From Ampelocalamus luodianensis (taxonomy: Eukaryota > Streptophyta > Magnoliopsida > Poales > Poaceae), in contig CM070619.1 in assembly GCA_036346255.1 (NCBI GenBank), forward strand, positions 31,068,342-31,132,341: a stretch of DNA of 64,000 nucleotides. Direction: 5' to 3'. This document shows positions 1 to 12,096 of the stretch, piece after piece. Position 1 is the stretch's first letter. Every line of letters begins with the position of its first letter. The position numbers and the translations under genes are program-made. The notes under the pieces are model-generated. The model was not told where the DNA came from, searched no databases, and saw only the letters and a program-made list of their open reading frames with translations.

Positions 1-249
1 GGGGAAGGAGAGGAGATGGGGGGGCGGCGCAAAGGGGAGTGGGGGCTCGGCTAGGGTTTGGGGGAAAAGTGGTGCCTTCCCCTTGGCCGGCCACCTAAGG
101 CCCGATGGGCGGAGCCCAAGCCAGTTGGCGAAAAACGTGCTTTCACCCCGCTAGTTGCGAAAATCAACTCTTTCCTTTTGATCCTTTTACTAATACTGAG
201 AAGTCCCTCCCAAACTCTTTCGAACCTCTCGAGCTTTTGGGACATTACA
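1..249 (-). mobile_element. LTR fragment of the non-coding LTR family, cut by the window edge
   Basis: The segment ends at 249 with gacattaca, the plus-strand image of an LTR start on the minus strand. It contains the GC-rich block (ggctagggtttggggg, then ttggccggccacc) found at the same place in the LTRs ending at 14512, 32355 and 39073. From 250 the sequence is suddenly the internal region of element A, so this is the edge of a nested insertion. The expected 5-bp target duplication would be caaac at 250-254; its partner is outside the window. Confidence 0.6.
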
Positions 250-1734
250 CAAACGAATAAATGAGTCATTCTTTGCCAAAGAGAAAGAAGGAACAACCAA
301 GGAATTATCAATATTGCCAAGATTGAGGTCAAGAAAGAAAACAACTTTCCAAAGCAGCTCACGCTCAACTCCTGCAACTATGGTATTCGGGGTAACTACT
401 CTATTCGTCTACCACGAACGGTGGTATAACCTGACAAGGTCCAAGGTCACAACCACGGCCTCCACTTCTTAACAACCATTAACGACTCGCATAAACAATA
501 TAATCAAATATGATTCTACATGATCATCTCATGGCAATCATAGAATAGATACATGGATATAGATATCATAACAGATCATGTCATAGATTAACAACAAGAA
601 AGATAGTACAGAGGCAATTCAACAATTGCTCAACTAATGAAACATAACAACAGATAATGCAGAAGCAATGTAATTCCCAACCCCACCTACTGTGCACAGT
701 GTGTCAATTTAATATTTTTCTATTAACCACGGACCTAAAGCCCGCTCTGATACCAACTGTAACACCCCAGCTCAGCATTGAGCCTGTAATGCTACTAAAA
801 TTAAATTAAACTAAACTAAACTAAGACTAATTACAAATTTTCGGCAAAACCTCCTTTGTATAGTCAACTATACCGAGGTTCCAACAATTAATCATGGCAT
901 TTATCAATATCTTCATAATCAAGTTTACACAAGCATGCAAGATGGTCGAATAAACATAATCCAGACTTGCTATTCTCATTATCACAATTAACATATTACT
1001 CAAAACCATCTATGAGTGATTCTCAAGCAGTTTACTAAATCTTGAAATGAAACTAAATGGCAAACGCCTTAAGGTCGTGAGGTAGTGAGTGCATCCAACA
1101 TCTACTCCCTCCCATGCATGTCGTTCCTACCAGTTGTACCTAAAACATATCAAAGCAAGAGTGAGCCCAAAGACTCAGCAAGTATCAACAAGGCTAATAC
1201 GAGTTCACAGTCATAGCATCAATAATCTACAATAACATTACACTAATCATAGCTTTCATACTCATGGAATGCGATCAATGCAATGCACCTTTTGAACTTT
1301 ATCTCTTTTCGCATTTTACCGGTAATACGGGGTATACATCCGTCGATGTGTACCCTTGCCTGTGCCCTCTGGCACAGGGACCAAGAGCCTATACACCACA
1401 TGTATAGGGACCTTTGCCCATCATCTTAATGATGGGGACCTCTTTACTCATTGCCCACATTCTACGAATGTGGGGACCTCAAGCCCGTCATCTACATGAC
1501 GGGGACCTCGAACATGCATAGTCACCATGTGACCAATCCTCCAATATGATTGCATGATGCACATGAACAAAACTTTAAACCATCATACATATGGATGCAC
1601 AACAACGTCATGCATGAATAAACTTATTCATACTTCTAGCATTCCTCATCATTGACATTCATAGCATTCTAGCATCCACGAATAGCACATATATTCATAA
1701 TACTAGCATACATGAACAATCCTTCATGAATAAC
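250..1734 (-). mobile_element. Element A: 5' internal region and partial 5' LTR of a non-coding LTR retrotransposon
   Basis: On the minus strand this reads 5' LTR (1734 down to 758), primer site (755-744), then internal DNA (743 down to 250). The LTR terminus at 758 reads tgtaacacccc. The internal part matches element F at 35950-36606, including the conserved block around aaacgaataaatgagtc. No coding sequence is present. The LTR stops after about 977 bp because element B is inserted at 1735, with candidate duplication ataac at 1730-1734. The rest of this LTR was not found in the window. Confidence 0.75.
744..755 (-). promoter_or_regulatory. Primer binding site of element A (initiator tRNA-Met)
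   Basis: The minus strand reads TGGTATCAGAGC, the complement of the 3' end of plant initiator tRNA-Met. It lies 2 bp inside the LTR terminus at 758, which is the normal place for priming minus-strand cDNA. The downstream sequence (gggctttaggtccgtgg on the minus strand) recurs beside every primer site of this family in the window. Confidence 0.85.
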
Positions 1735-3739
1735 TGTAATACCCCGAATGTTTCTACGGAAGGAGAGTAAACGAAAAAGGGGTTTTTCTGTAATACTCCA
1801 ACTTATTGTAATGAAGGAAGCAGTGAAAAGAGAAATTAAACTTTAGACGAGGGAAAATCTGCAATTCTTTGACAACCTGGGCTTCGGGCTTTGGCCTAGG
1901 AGGCCCATGAGGGGCCGGCCACTAATAAAAGGAGGGGGAAACCCTAGCCCACCACTGTAGCACGCATTGCTACAGTGTTCCGCCACCGCTACAGTGCGCG
2001 CCCTCCTTGCACTCCGTTGCTCTCTCTTGGTGGTGCTCTCCCATTCTTTGTCGGCCAAGGAGAAAGGTGGAGGAGAGAGGAGAAGAAGAGGAGATGAGCA
2101 TCTAGCGGGGGTATTTCAGCGGGCACGCGTGTCTCCAAGGGTAACGATTGCTGGTTGTTGTTGTTTGATTAGTCGTAGAAGTGAAACCGATTAAATTTGA
2201 TTAGATCAAAGTCTGTCTGTTGGAAATTCAATTCTGTCCAGTAGTTTGCGCGGCTGTTTTCGCAATCTTAGAGGCCGAATCAGAGGATCCCATCTCCTAG
2301 AGTATTGTAGGTAATTTCAGAACCTTTTCAGATTGTTAAAGAACACTCAATTCGGAGTTGTAGTTTAAAAGTTATGGACGTTTTAGTTCTGCTGTTCTAA
2401 TTGCTCAGTCAGATTCTGTTCTGCTGTTTCGTTTGACAGTTAGCAATTTAGTTTTGCCGAATTGGGTTATCTCGTCAACTACAAAGTTGTAGATATATTT
2501 GTTAAGCTCGTGTAGGATCTGGGCTCATCTGTTTTGGAGTCCCAGATCATTAGTTTTGGTCTTTACCGTGCTGCTGTCCTGATGGGATTCCATGTTGCTC
2601 TTTGGAATTTCATATTCGGTTATGACTATGTTTTGGGTGTGCAAGAGGGTAGTGTAGAATATTAATTCATGATGGGCTCTATGTTGTTCTTATTTCGGTT
2701 ATTTAATTGTTTAGGCCGCGAGTCTACGGGTTTGGGAGCGCCATCGTTGCTCGCTAACGCGTGCAACGCGAAGGCAAGTACTTTGTTGGTTTTAAGTCTT
2801 TGTGATTGTGAATGTTTACATGAATATGATGTGACATCTTGTGATACCGAAATGCTGAATTGGTTATGTTCTATCAATATGTGGAGTAAATGCGAAAGAT
2901 GATATTAGCATTGTTCATGTTCATATCATGCATCCTTTTATTCATGCTATGTCCACGGAGTGGACTGTAAGTCCCACCATTCCAATGTGGGCGAGTTTGG
3001 ACATTGTCATGTCCGTTCACGGAGTGGATTGAAAGACCCATCAATTCCAAAGATGGGCACGTAAGACCCATCAATTCCAAGATGGGCAGCTTTGGACACC
3101 TATATGAAACGTTCTTCATATAGGACTTGGATCCCCGCACTTTTGTTAAGGTGTGGGCTTAAGTGAACACCGACGGTGTGTCACTCGCTATACCAGTATA
3201 AGCATGTGTGCAGTCCATCCTTGAGTACATTCATTCATGCCATGCATTCCTAAGTTTTCATTCGATGTATGCTCATATTCTCTTATGATGATGACTTGTT
3301 CATATGTGTGTTATGTCCCTTTATCAGTAATTGCTGAGTCGTGGACTCACTCTTGCGTTGTTTGTTTATTTTAGGTAACCCCTGATGTTAGCTCACTTGG
3401 GAGGAGTAGACACACACTACTTGTTCACATCATCCAATTCATGTTCAAGATTAAATTTAGTTCTATCTTACATTCGTAAATGATGAACTGTAATAATAAA
3501 TTTATAATTGGTGAAGGAAGGATACCTTCTCCACATTGATGATTGAATTATTATCGCATGTGAACTTTCATTATCAATGAACTGAAATAAATAGATTAGA
3601 TGGTGAAGGAAGGATACCTTCATCATGTCTTGGTTGTTTTGATACTATCATTAGTTGATTTTATTCAAATTCTTCCGCATTATGGATGTATGTTAGATGT
3701 TTTAGGTGACATCTTGGCTTCGAATAGCGAGGTGTTACG
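1735..3739 (+). repeat. 5' LTR of element B (2005 bp)
   Basis: It starts TGTAATACCCC and ends ggtgttacg, the terminal A being mutated to G, and is followed at once by a tRNA-Met primer site. Inside are an aataaaagg/aaaccctag block near 1924-1946, a hairpin with 9-bp arms (1953-1961 and 1969-1977), and the AAAGTTATG-type repeat core near 2369. The LTR is shorter than those of E and F (about 2.4 kb). Frames open across this LTR (for example around 1967-2194) show no protein similarity that I recognise. Confidence 0.8.
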
Positions 3740-4860
3740 GTTGGTATCGAGCGGGCTTTAGGTCCGTGGTAATTAAGATATTAAAATGACACACCGTGCC
3801 TGATGAGGTGGGGTTTGGGTAATCCAAATATCCGTATTTCTAGTGATGTGATTCATCATGTTGAACTGTTCTTGAATTGCTTCCGTACTATCATTCTTGT
3901 GGTTAATCTATGATCTGCTGTGATATTCAATATCTATGAACTAATTCTATGATTGTCATGAGATGATCCTGTATATTCATAATGGAGTATTTTGGTGAAG
4001 CGTGTTGTTAATGGATGATAAGAAGTGGGGGTCGTGGTTGTTACTCAGGATTCACTGTGTTACACCATTGTTCGCGAACGTGGTTAGAGGAGTAGTTACC
4101 CAGTACCATAGTTTCGGTGTTAAGCGTGAGTTGCTTTAGAAAGTTATTCTCTTTCTTGATTTCTGAATTTGGCAATTCTTGTCCTATGGTGGTTGATGAA
4201 TTTCTCCTGGGTTTGTGGTTCATGATAGTTTATGGTTTTCAATAGATCCCTCTTGGTTCTTTGAAACAAATATTGCTTTTCAACTATTGAGTTGCTTTTA
4301 CCACTTGTGGTGGTTGTCAATTGACAAGATTGATGTTTTCATGGTTGCTCCTTCTTTCTCATTAAAAAAGAATGACTCATTTACTCGTTTGATAGCTTGG
4401 TTAGTGAGAGTTTTCCGCTGTAAGTTCGTTTGCATGGGAAAGCTTTGGCTTTATGCGTTTCTTTTGGATTACTTGAGCGTTGAGGTTTGAAGTCTCTCTT
4501 TTCTTTGTAGTAAGGTGTTAGAATCCTTTTGTGATGTCTTGCCATGCTTAAAATGAGAAGTTATAACTAAACGAATAAATTGTTACGATATGAGTTACCA
4601 AGTTGGGTTATTAGCATGGTGCAAATCAATTATTCTTAACTACCATCCATGAAAGTGAAATTGATTAATTTGAAATGTCCTTGTATTTGATACATGGTGT
4701 AGGTTAAATAAAGACTGTCCATATCCGTTCAGAACCTATAGATCTTACGTAAGAGCTAGATTTGTCTATTTCCTGGTATGCTAAAATTGTTGAAACTTGC
4801 ATAAAGGACCAGATGGGTGCTGGTGTATCGATTCGTGAAACCTTGTTTATAGAATCGCTT
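3740..4860 (+). mobile_element. Element B: primer site and 5' part of the non-coding internal region
   Basis: The primer site at 3742-3752 reads TGGTATCGAGC, one base short of the tRNA-Met complement. The sequence then follows the internal region of element D (24190 onward) to about 4672, after which I cannot align it. Somewhere between about 4680 and 4876 the sequence changes to minus-strand internal DNA of element C, so B has lost its 3' half and 3' LTR. I see no coding sequence; the open frame at 4215-4490 lies in conserved non-coding DNA. Confidence 0.65.
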
Positions 4861-7398
4861 TAATGATCGGATCACTTCGCTAATCTTACTCTCATTACAA
4901 CACCATCATAGTTTAACTGCACAACCGTGCAAGGTTCTCAATCGTGATACTCTAATACATTGATCAAGATTCCCATCCTTTCGAAAATTCTAATGTTTCA
5001 CCCGAATTGAACAAAGGGTCTTGGATCTCAAATCTCCATAGGTTCTATTGGTTGCAATAATACAATTAGTTTAACCTCCAAAGGCAATCTTCTAATGAAA
5101 TAAACTCTCTCAAAGAACTATATTACAAAATTATTTCATCCGCCAATGCTCATCGAATAACTTCCAACCCAAAGTTTCACAACTACAATTATTAAACACG
5201 TCAAAAGACTCCGGTGAAACAAATAGATTGATTCGTCCTCAAAAGAAAGATCGAATGGAATCATTTTTCATCAACTAGGAAGACATGTGCCACCCGTAGT
5301 GAACACATGATCAAGGAAAATAGCCACTTAGGCAAAGTACTCGAAAAATATAAGGAAAAGTCAACAGTTAAGGGCTCAAGCCCTACTAAAAGCGAATACC
5401 AAACCACAAATGAGAAGAAGGTAATGTCATTTGAAAATTGATAAACTCTTATGAAACAGCTGCATAAGGTTTAAGCACACTCAAATAAACTGCAAGATGC
5501 GAAGCGTGACTTAAATCTCAATTACTTATACTTCACCCCTTCTTTTAACAAGAAAGGTTATTTTCTGTGATTACTACATCACTTTGCTAGCTTAAACAGG
5601 ATGAGCTCTTAAAACCCAAATCACAAGAACCACTTAAGAACCAATAAAATCTTTCAACATGTCACTTTGCTCGAATCAAACTCAATCACCTGAATATTCA
5701 AGAGGTCCAAATGATCACAACCGCAAAACTCGAAACACTTTTACCAAATCAAAATTACGAAAGACGATAAAATTACTTTATTTCTAAAAGAATCATCACC
5801 ACACACACACAGGTCACAATTTCTTGCAGATAAGCTTACTAACGTCGGGAATAATACACTCTAAACATGAATTTTTATCATCAACTACTCCATTAGAAAG
5901 CCCCCAAAGTTTCACCAAACTTTTCCATACTACCTTTTCATCGTATCTTCAAAACGAGTATATACCAAAACCATACTACCTCACTACATCAATCTCTTAA
6001 GTTTAGAAGGGGTCTACTACACAGTTGAAAAGCTCCTACCAAAACCCTTTCATCATGGACACATTATCATCCGATGATTTCACAATCATGTGGGCATAAG
6101 CCACCTATTATTTCATTTCAGTTCAACTTTTAGTGATGCTCAACATCAAACTTCAACGCATAACAATTATACTCCAACCATTGTTGTTATTAATTGGCTT
6201 CATTATGAAATCACCCATATTCAATCCCCTCAACCGATTGTACATAATTCCAATAATTAATCATATTAAGGAATATGTAAATCTAGCATTTCCTCTAGTT
6301 TCCCTTTCCACACAATTAAATTAATCCATTGGAACCAAAGAACCCAACAAGTTTAGCAACCTAAACAAATTTAATGACCAGACTAGTTCATCAATGTTCC
6401 ATACTTCTTAATATCTCTCAATCACTACTCATATATACAGTTCATCAAGAACTAGTAGAAGACAACATCAACTTAATCCATTTTGCTTCCAAGGTTACTA
6501 ATTAATATTAATATTAATTATGCACCACACCAATGACTCAACCTGATACCCATACCATATCAAGTTATTTGATTACAAACTTTGACTTAACCATAACAAG
6601 GCATCACAAAAGGATTTTAACGATTTTCATCAGAAAAGAGATGCATTAAACTTCAACACTCGGTATAATCCAAAATAAATACATAGAGCCAAAGTTTTCT
6701 CATGCTAACAAACTTGCAACATAAAACTCTCAATACCCAACTATCAAACGAAATAATGAGTCATTCTTTTTCAATGAGAAAGAAGGAACAACCATGGAAT
6801 TATCAATATTGCCAATTGATGAAGATCACAAGTAGTTAAAGCAACTCAACAGTCAGAAAACAATAATTGTTTCAGAGAACCAATGGAGATCCATTGAAAC
6901 TCAGCAACATCCATGAACCACGAACCCAAGAGAAATTCATCATCCACCACAGAACAAGAATTTGCCAAGTTCAGAGATTAAGGAAGAAAACAACTTCCTA
7001 AAGCAGCTCACACTCAACACCCACAACTATAGTATTCGGGATAACTACTCTATTTGTCTACCACGAACAATGGTGTAATATGACAAAGTCGAGGGCCACA
7101 ACCACGACCTCAACTTCTAAATATCCGTTATCAACATGCCTCACCAAAATACGCAATCATGAATATACAGGATCATCTCATGACAATCATAGTATTAGTT
7201 CATAGATATAGACTATCATAGCAAATCATAGATTAACAACAAGAAAGATAATACAGTAGCAATTCAACAATTTCTCAACGATTGAAACATAACAATAGAA
7301 ATGTGGAAACAATGGATTTTCCAACCCCTCCTACTGTGCACAGTGTGTCATTTTAATAACTTAATTACCATGGACCTAAAGCCCGTTCTGATACCAAC
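4861..7398 (-). mobile_element. Element C: non-coding internal region, 5' half
   Basis: The plus-strand sequence parallels element F from about 33900 to 36606 (shared actctcattaca..., gcgaataccaaaccac and aaacgaaataatgagtc blocks), so C lies on the minus strand. Its primer site is at 7385-7396 (gttctgatacca on the plus strand, one mismatch to the tRNA-Met complement). The 3' part is missing beyond the junction with element B. No protein-coding potential is seen; the short open frame at 6133-6324 is not conserved in the other copies. Confidence 0.65.
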
Positions 7399-9275
7399 TG
7401 TAACACTCTGGCTATTCGGAAGCCAAAATGCTACCTAAAGACCTAACATAACATCATACAATGGAATAACTTCGTCAATAATTCATCAACTAAGCTAAAC
7501 AGGTCAACATCAGTTGGAACATAAACAGGAATGTAATAATGGATCCACTAAGGTAAACCTATCAACGAATGATCAATGAACGTAAACAACTATTTAATCA
7601 AACTCAGCGAAAGAAAGTTACCAACCATGTCCAAGTTTATCTATTACAATCCAACAATTAATGAATGAAAGACAATAACAATTCTTTTATTGAATCTAGT
7701 GTAAGGTGAAATATTTGGGTAGTGCGTGTCTACTCCCTCCCAAGAGAAACTTCATCAACGATCACCTAAAAACAAATAAACAAAGCAAGAGTGAGTCTAG
7801 AACTCAGCAAGTACATGAAATAGATTAACATACAACTAATATGGACAAGACAACCTCTTCACAATTTCATAGCATACACGGACGAATATTTAGGAATGCA
7901 TGGAATGAATGAATGTAATCAAAGGATGGACTGCACACATGCTTATACCGGTATAGCCAGTGACATACCCGTCGGTGCTCACTTAAGCCCGTATTTATCG
8001 AAATACGGGGATCCAAAATACCGTATGAAGAACGTTTCATACGGGTGTCCAAACTTCCCACATTGGAATGGTGGGACTCACATGCCCATACTAGAATTAA
8101 TGGGACTTTAGACTCCACTCCCGTGGACGGAACATGAACATGGATGCAACTTTAGACTCCACTCCCGTGGACGGACTTGAACATGGGTGCATGAATATAC
8201 TTAAGAACAACGACCAGCATCATCTTTGAACATATGAATTTCACATACGTAAGAAACATAATCATCGAAACTTCTCACGTATCAAATGAAAACAGAGTAC
8301 GAACATCCAACATCCAACATACACAATTCATACAAATGTCAGTGTACCTGCATTAGCATTGCGACGCGTTAGGAGGTAACGACGATGCCGCTAATCTCGG
8401 AGCCTCACCTCCTACACCATTAGATTACTCAATAAGAACCACGAAGTCAAGACACTACTTGCTACACTTACCCCTAACACCCCAATGTTTAACTACACAA
8501 TTTTACTCCAATTGAACTACAATCCATCAGAAAACTATAATAGGTAGCAATACTAAAATTGACATAACTTTAGCTCTGAAATTCATAAAAATGTAAACTT
8601 AGGCTTGTGTGAAAGGTAACAAGATTATCTACAACAACCTAGTTGATGGAAAACCCAAATTTTGAATATACAAGCCCCAAAAGACCGATGAGCATCTTCT
8701 ATCAGAACTGTCCGACACTTCTGGGCAGCGGCACGAAAATGGCCATAACTTCTAATTGGCTAAACCAAACTTAGAGTTCTTTATCAATATCAAAATCTAA
8801 GACCCAGACCTACAATAACCTAGTTGGGTGAAAGCCCTGAATTTTCCATTAACCTGACCATATAATAAAAGGCAATTCGACAATTCATTCTCGTCAGGGT
8901 TCTGGACAGTCAACTTAAAACGTGCATAACTTTTGTTCTACAAATCCAAACGGGGTGTTCTTTATCAATCCTGAAAGCTACTTTTTTTTCGTACAAAAGT
9001 CGTTATGGGGAAGACTTCTGAATCTTCTTCTAACTAGGTCAAATATTAACAATTACAGAGTCTGCTAACTGTCGTCAGAATTCTGGACAGCGGAAACTAA
9101 AACGATCATAACTTTTGATCCGCACGTCGGAATCAGGTGTTCTTGGCGGCCACCAAAAGCTAAGAACATTATATAAATAACTCTAAGCACACTAAATAGG
9201 CTGCGCAAGAAACTGGACAGAACTAACTTTCTAACTACAGCAATTCAATCCAATCAATCCTAAGCGATTTCGCAT
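7399..9275 (-). repeat. 5' LTR of element C, truncated
   Basis: It begins tgtaacactctgg at 7399 next to the primer site. The LTR contains four copies of a repeat core (ataactt) starting at 8574, 8745, 8926 and 9108, spaced 171-182 bp apart. It never reaches the expected gggtattaca terminus: before 9289 the sequence becomes a gypsy gag reading frame. The exact truncation point is uncertain, about 9250-9285. C looks older than E and F because it is more diverged from them. Confidence 0.65.
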
Positions 9276-9288
9276 CTACCACTAACAA

Positions 9289-10116
9289 ATGGCAGATCGC
9301 GGGTATACGTATCTTCCCTTCTATGGTAGTACAGATCCAGAAGAGTACCTTGAGTGGGTACAAGATATGGAGTTGGAGCTTGAACCCAAAAAGTTACCAA
9401 AACCAAAGGAAGTAATACGAACAACCATGGAATTTCAAGAATATGCTTCCCATTGGCGGAGACAACATCCTAAGAAGCCATTTGTGAAGACATGGCAACA
9501 TTTGAAGCGGGTCATGACAAAGTAATTTATGCCATTATCTTATGAGCACCAACTATTGAAGCACATTAAGCAAGGATCCCAATATGTCCAAGATTATAGG
9601 GACGAGCTGAGGCATGCTTTCCTTCGTGCCAATGCCATGTTGGATGAAGGGGTAACAAAGAAGAGGTATTTCACAGAAGGTTTGAATTATGAGATTGTTT
9701 CATTTGTTCGTTTGAAGTATACTAGTAGTTTACAAGATCTTCTAAAGTATGGTATGGAGGCAGCAAAGAGAATTAAAGACAGGCATATACAATTAGATTT
9801 GCACTGACTCTTTGCACTTGACAAGAAGGTCGAGCATAGGATTTTCCCTATGGCCAAGGTAATGAGTAGTGTTTCCCTATCGCTACTAGAAGCACATGAG
9901 GAGGTCATGGTTCATGGTAATTGCGCCATTGCTGGCCCATGTTCTTACAAGGATAAGATGTATCAAAACCCATGTAAGGATGAGAGCCACGTAGCCAATT
10001 TAAGTGAGAGCAATAAAAAAAAAGTGAGCTGTGTGATTCCACAATACGTGAGGATGAGAGCATGTAAATTTAGTGTAAGAGAGATACACCAAAAGAAAAG
10101 AGACAGGTATAAGTGA
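9289..10116 (+). pseudogene. gag: Ty3/gypsy gag (capsid) pseudogene
   Basis: One frame runs from ATG at 9289 to 10118, broken by TAA at 9523-9525 and TGA at 9805-9807. The first part has the retrotransposon gag look: FYGSTDPEEYLEWVQDME near the N-terminus, then EFQEYASHWRRQ, then TWQHLKRVM and, after the stop, QGSQYVQDYRDELRHAFLRA and RYFTEGL. Gag forms the particle that packages retrotransposon RNA. The piece after 9805 (about 100 codons) has no motif I recognise. No pol follows; instead an X-family LTR begins at 10368. The parent element is therefore a fragment, and it is inactive. Confidence 0.8.
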
Positions 10117-10367
10117 TATGAGGTGCTCGATCTTCACGATGTAGGATCAATGACAACTTTGGATCAGTGCAACCTAACGAATTGATGGTGCCAACCACTG
10201 TCAACACAACAACCTGCGACAAAAGAATCCATCCAACCACACGCTCTTAATCATGTCTACTTGACCACGCAAAAGTAGAAGTCTTGTAGTGAGAACACCC
10301 AATTCCCTGAAGGTGCACTTGGCTAACCTAGGAAACAAGAATATAATTCTCAAAATTCGTTTATTTA
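10117..10367. other. Non-coding gypsy remnant between gag and X1
   Basis: There is no gene here. The segment from about 10131 (ctcgatcttc...cctaacgaa) resembles 41287-41370, which lies beyond the integrase end of the minus-strand gypsy element G. It is probably LTR or leader DNA shared by that gypsy lineage. It ends at the X1 insertion; the 5 bp before X1 are attta (10363-10367). Confidence 0.4.
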
Positions 10368-12096
10368 TGTGAGAGCCGCTGGGCGATTCAACTTGTAATG
10401 CTTAACCTTCCCAACGGTCCTAGCATCACAAATTAAATTTCCCGCTCTCGGTGTATTATGTACCTCCAGGAGTGGTACACATACACCTTCACAAACAATC
10501 AAGCCATACACAAGTTATAACAATAGTGCAATCTTCATAATTTACAACATCATGAACATACAAGGTTTAGTTTTCATACATAAGGCCGACTGGCCAAATA
10601 GCAAGATAAAATATCAAGTACACAGTAGAACATAGCGAATAAACTGAAATAAAACCATGAATTAACCAGCATTAGAGTCCCAATGGCTTGCCACAACCCG
10701 CAAGGCAACTACTGGGTTAAACCTTAGCAAATCGACGTTTCCTACGCATCTTTCCTTACCCGATTAGATCCCATTACTTGCTGTCCAAATTATTAAATAA
10801 AAGAAACAATGAGTACACAAATGTACTCCACAAGACTTTACCAAACCTATACATAGCTACATGCAAGCTCTACTCAACGGAGAAGGCTATAGGGTTCATT
10901 TTCAGCACAAAGCAATATTTCAATTTAAATACAAGTAGTAGATTCAAATTGCAGGCGAGCAAACATTTTTAATACTTCAAATAACGGCAAGTAATGAACA
11001 ATAGACAACAATTAACATCTACAAGTGGCCGCCCCTACAGCACACAAAAATAGCATGAGAACCCACTCTCAATACCACCTAACCAAGTTTTAAGTTTAAA
11101 TTCTAAAATGTTGAGTCTAACTCTTGCACGACCTAACCACGCATGTCCATAACCAAGGACTTGGCTATTTGAATTGATTAAACCCTGCTGGGGTGTACAA
11201 CTTTACCCATACGCCAGACCACTCCTTTGCCAAGCTATATAGCACACTTCTGAAAGTACGTTGTGTGTGCAAACAGGGCTCCCACGGAGGACCCATACGT
11301 TGTGTTGGATTCAGCAGCAAAGCCTCAGCAACTACGGTGCTCTCGGGCGAGGGAACCTACCCGGATCCCACCCCGCACATTCCCAACAACAACAGGACAT
11401 TTTTCTCCCTAACAACTACCACCTGCAACTCAGAGTTAACACACAACAAAGTACTAAGTCAAGAGGGGTTCCCAATACCCTCATTTGGATGCACGCAATA
11501 ATGCTTGGATTAGTGGCCAAGATGTTCAGTCCTTATTGACTCAGGCACAAACCACACACCCAACAAACACACCATTCAACCATCTGCCCAAGTCTAAATT
11601 ATTTTATTTGCACTTTTAGTTTTCAAATTATAACAGCACAGGGTGCTGGACATAGCATAGTAAAAAAAATGATTTATCTGATCAAGGTTATCAACAAAGT
11701 CGGCAGCCACCCAATCTACCAGAAGCTAAGCATTGCTAAGCATCACATCGAATAAGCATAATTAGACCATATAACATTCACTGAGCACTAATCATCAGTG
11801 GGAATAATAACTTATGCTAGTGGCCAGGCATGAACAATTTTAGGGAATTCATGCAATAGGATTAGCTTCTTCTAATCGCCAAAATAGCTTGACAAATAAA
11901 GCATGCATACATATAGTTGCAAACAAGATAATAGTTTTGAAGATAATGGATCAACATGATCAAGGATGGAGGCTTTCCTTTACTTGCTGGGTCTCTGGAC
12001 ATTCTCACAAACATCTCAGTTGCATTCCCAAATCACCATCATCTAACGAAAAGAATCGACAAAATGAAAGCATCTAATAAACACCAAAATTCTAAA
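10368..12096 (-). mobile_element. X-family long LTR, copy X1, first segment
   Basis: It opens tgtgagagccg and parallels copies X2 (44811 onward) and X3 (54005 onward). Shared marks are the ...aatgcttaacc start, the gccgactggccaaat block, the gagtacacaaatgtactc block and the gtgtacaactttacccat...cacttc block. The transcribed strand is probably minus, as inferred for X2. It is interrupted by element E at 12097; X1 resumes at 20883. Short open frames here (11193-11539) are not conserved as protein between copies. Confidence 0.6.
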
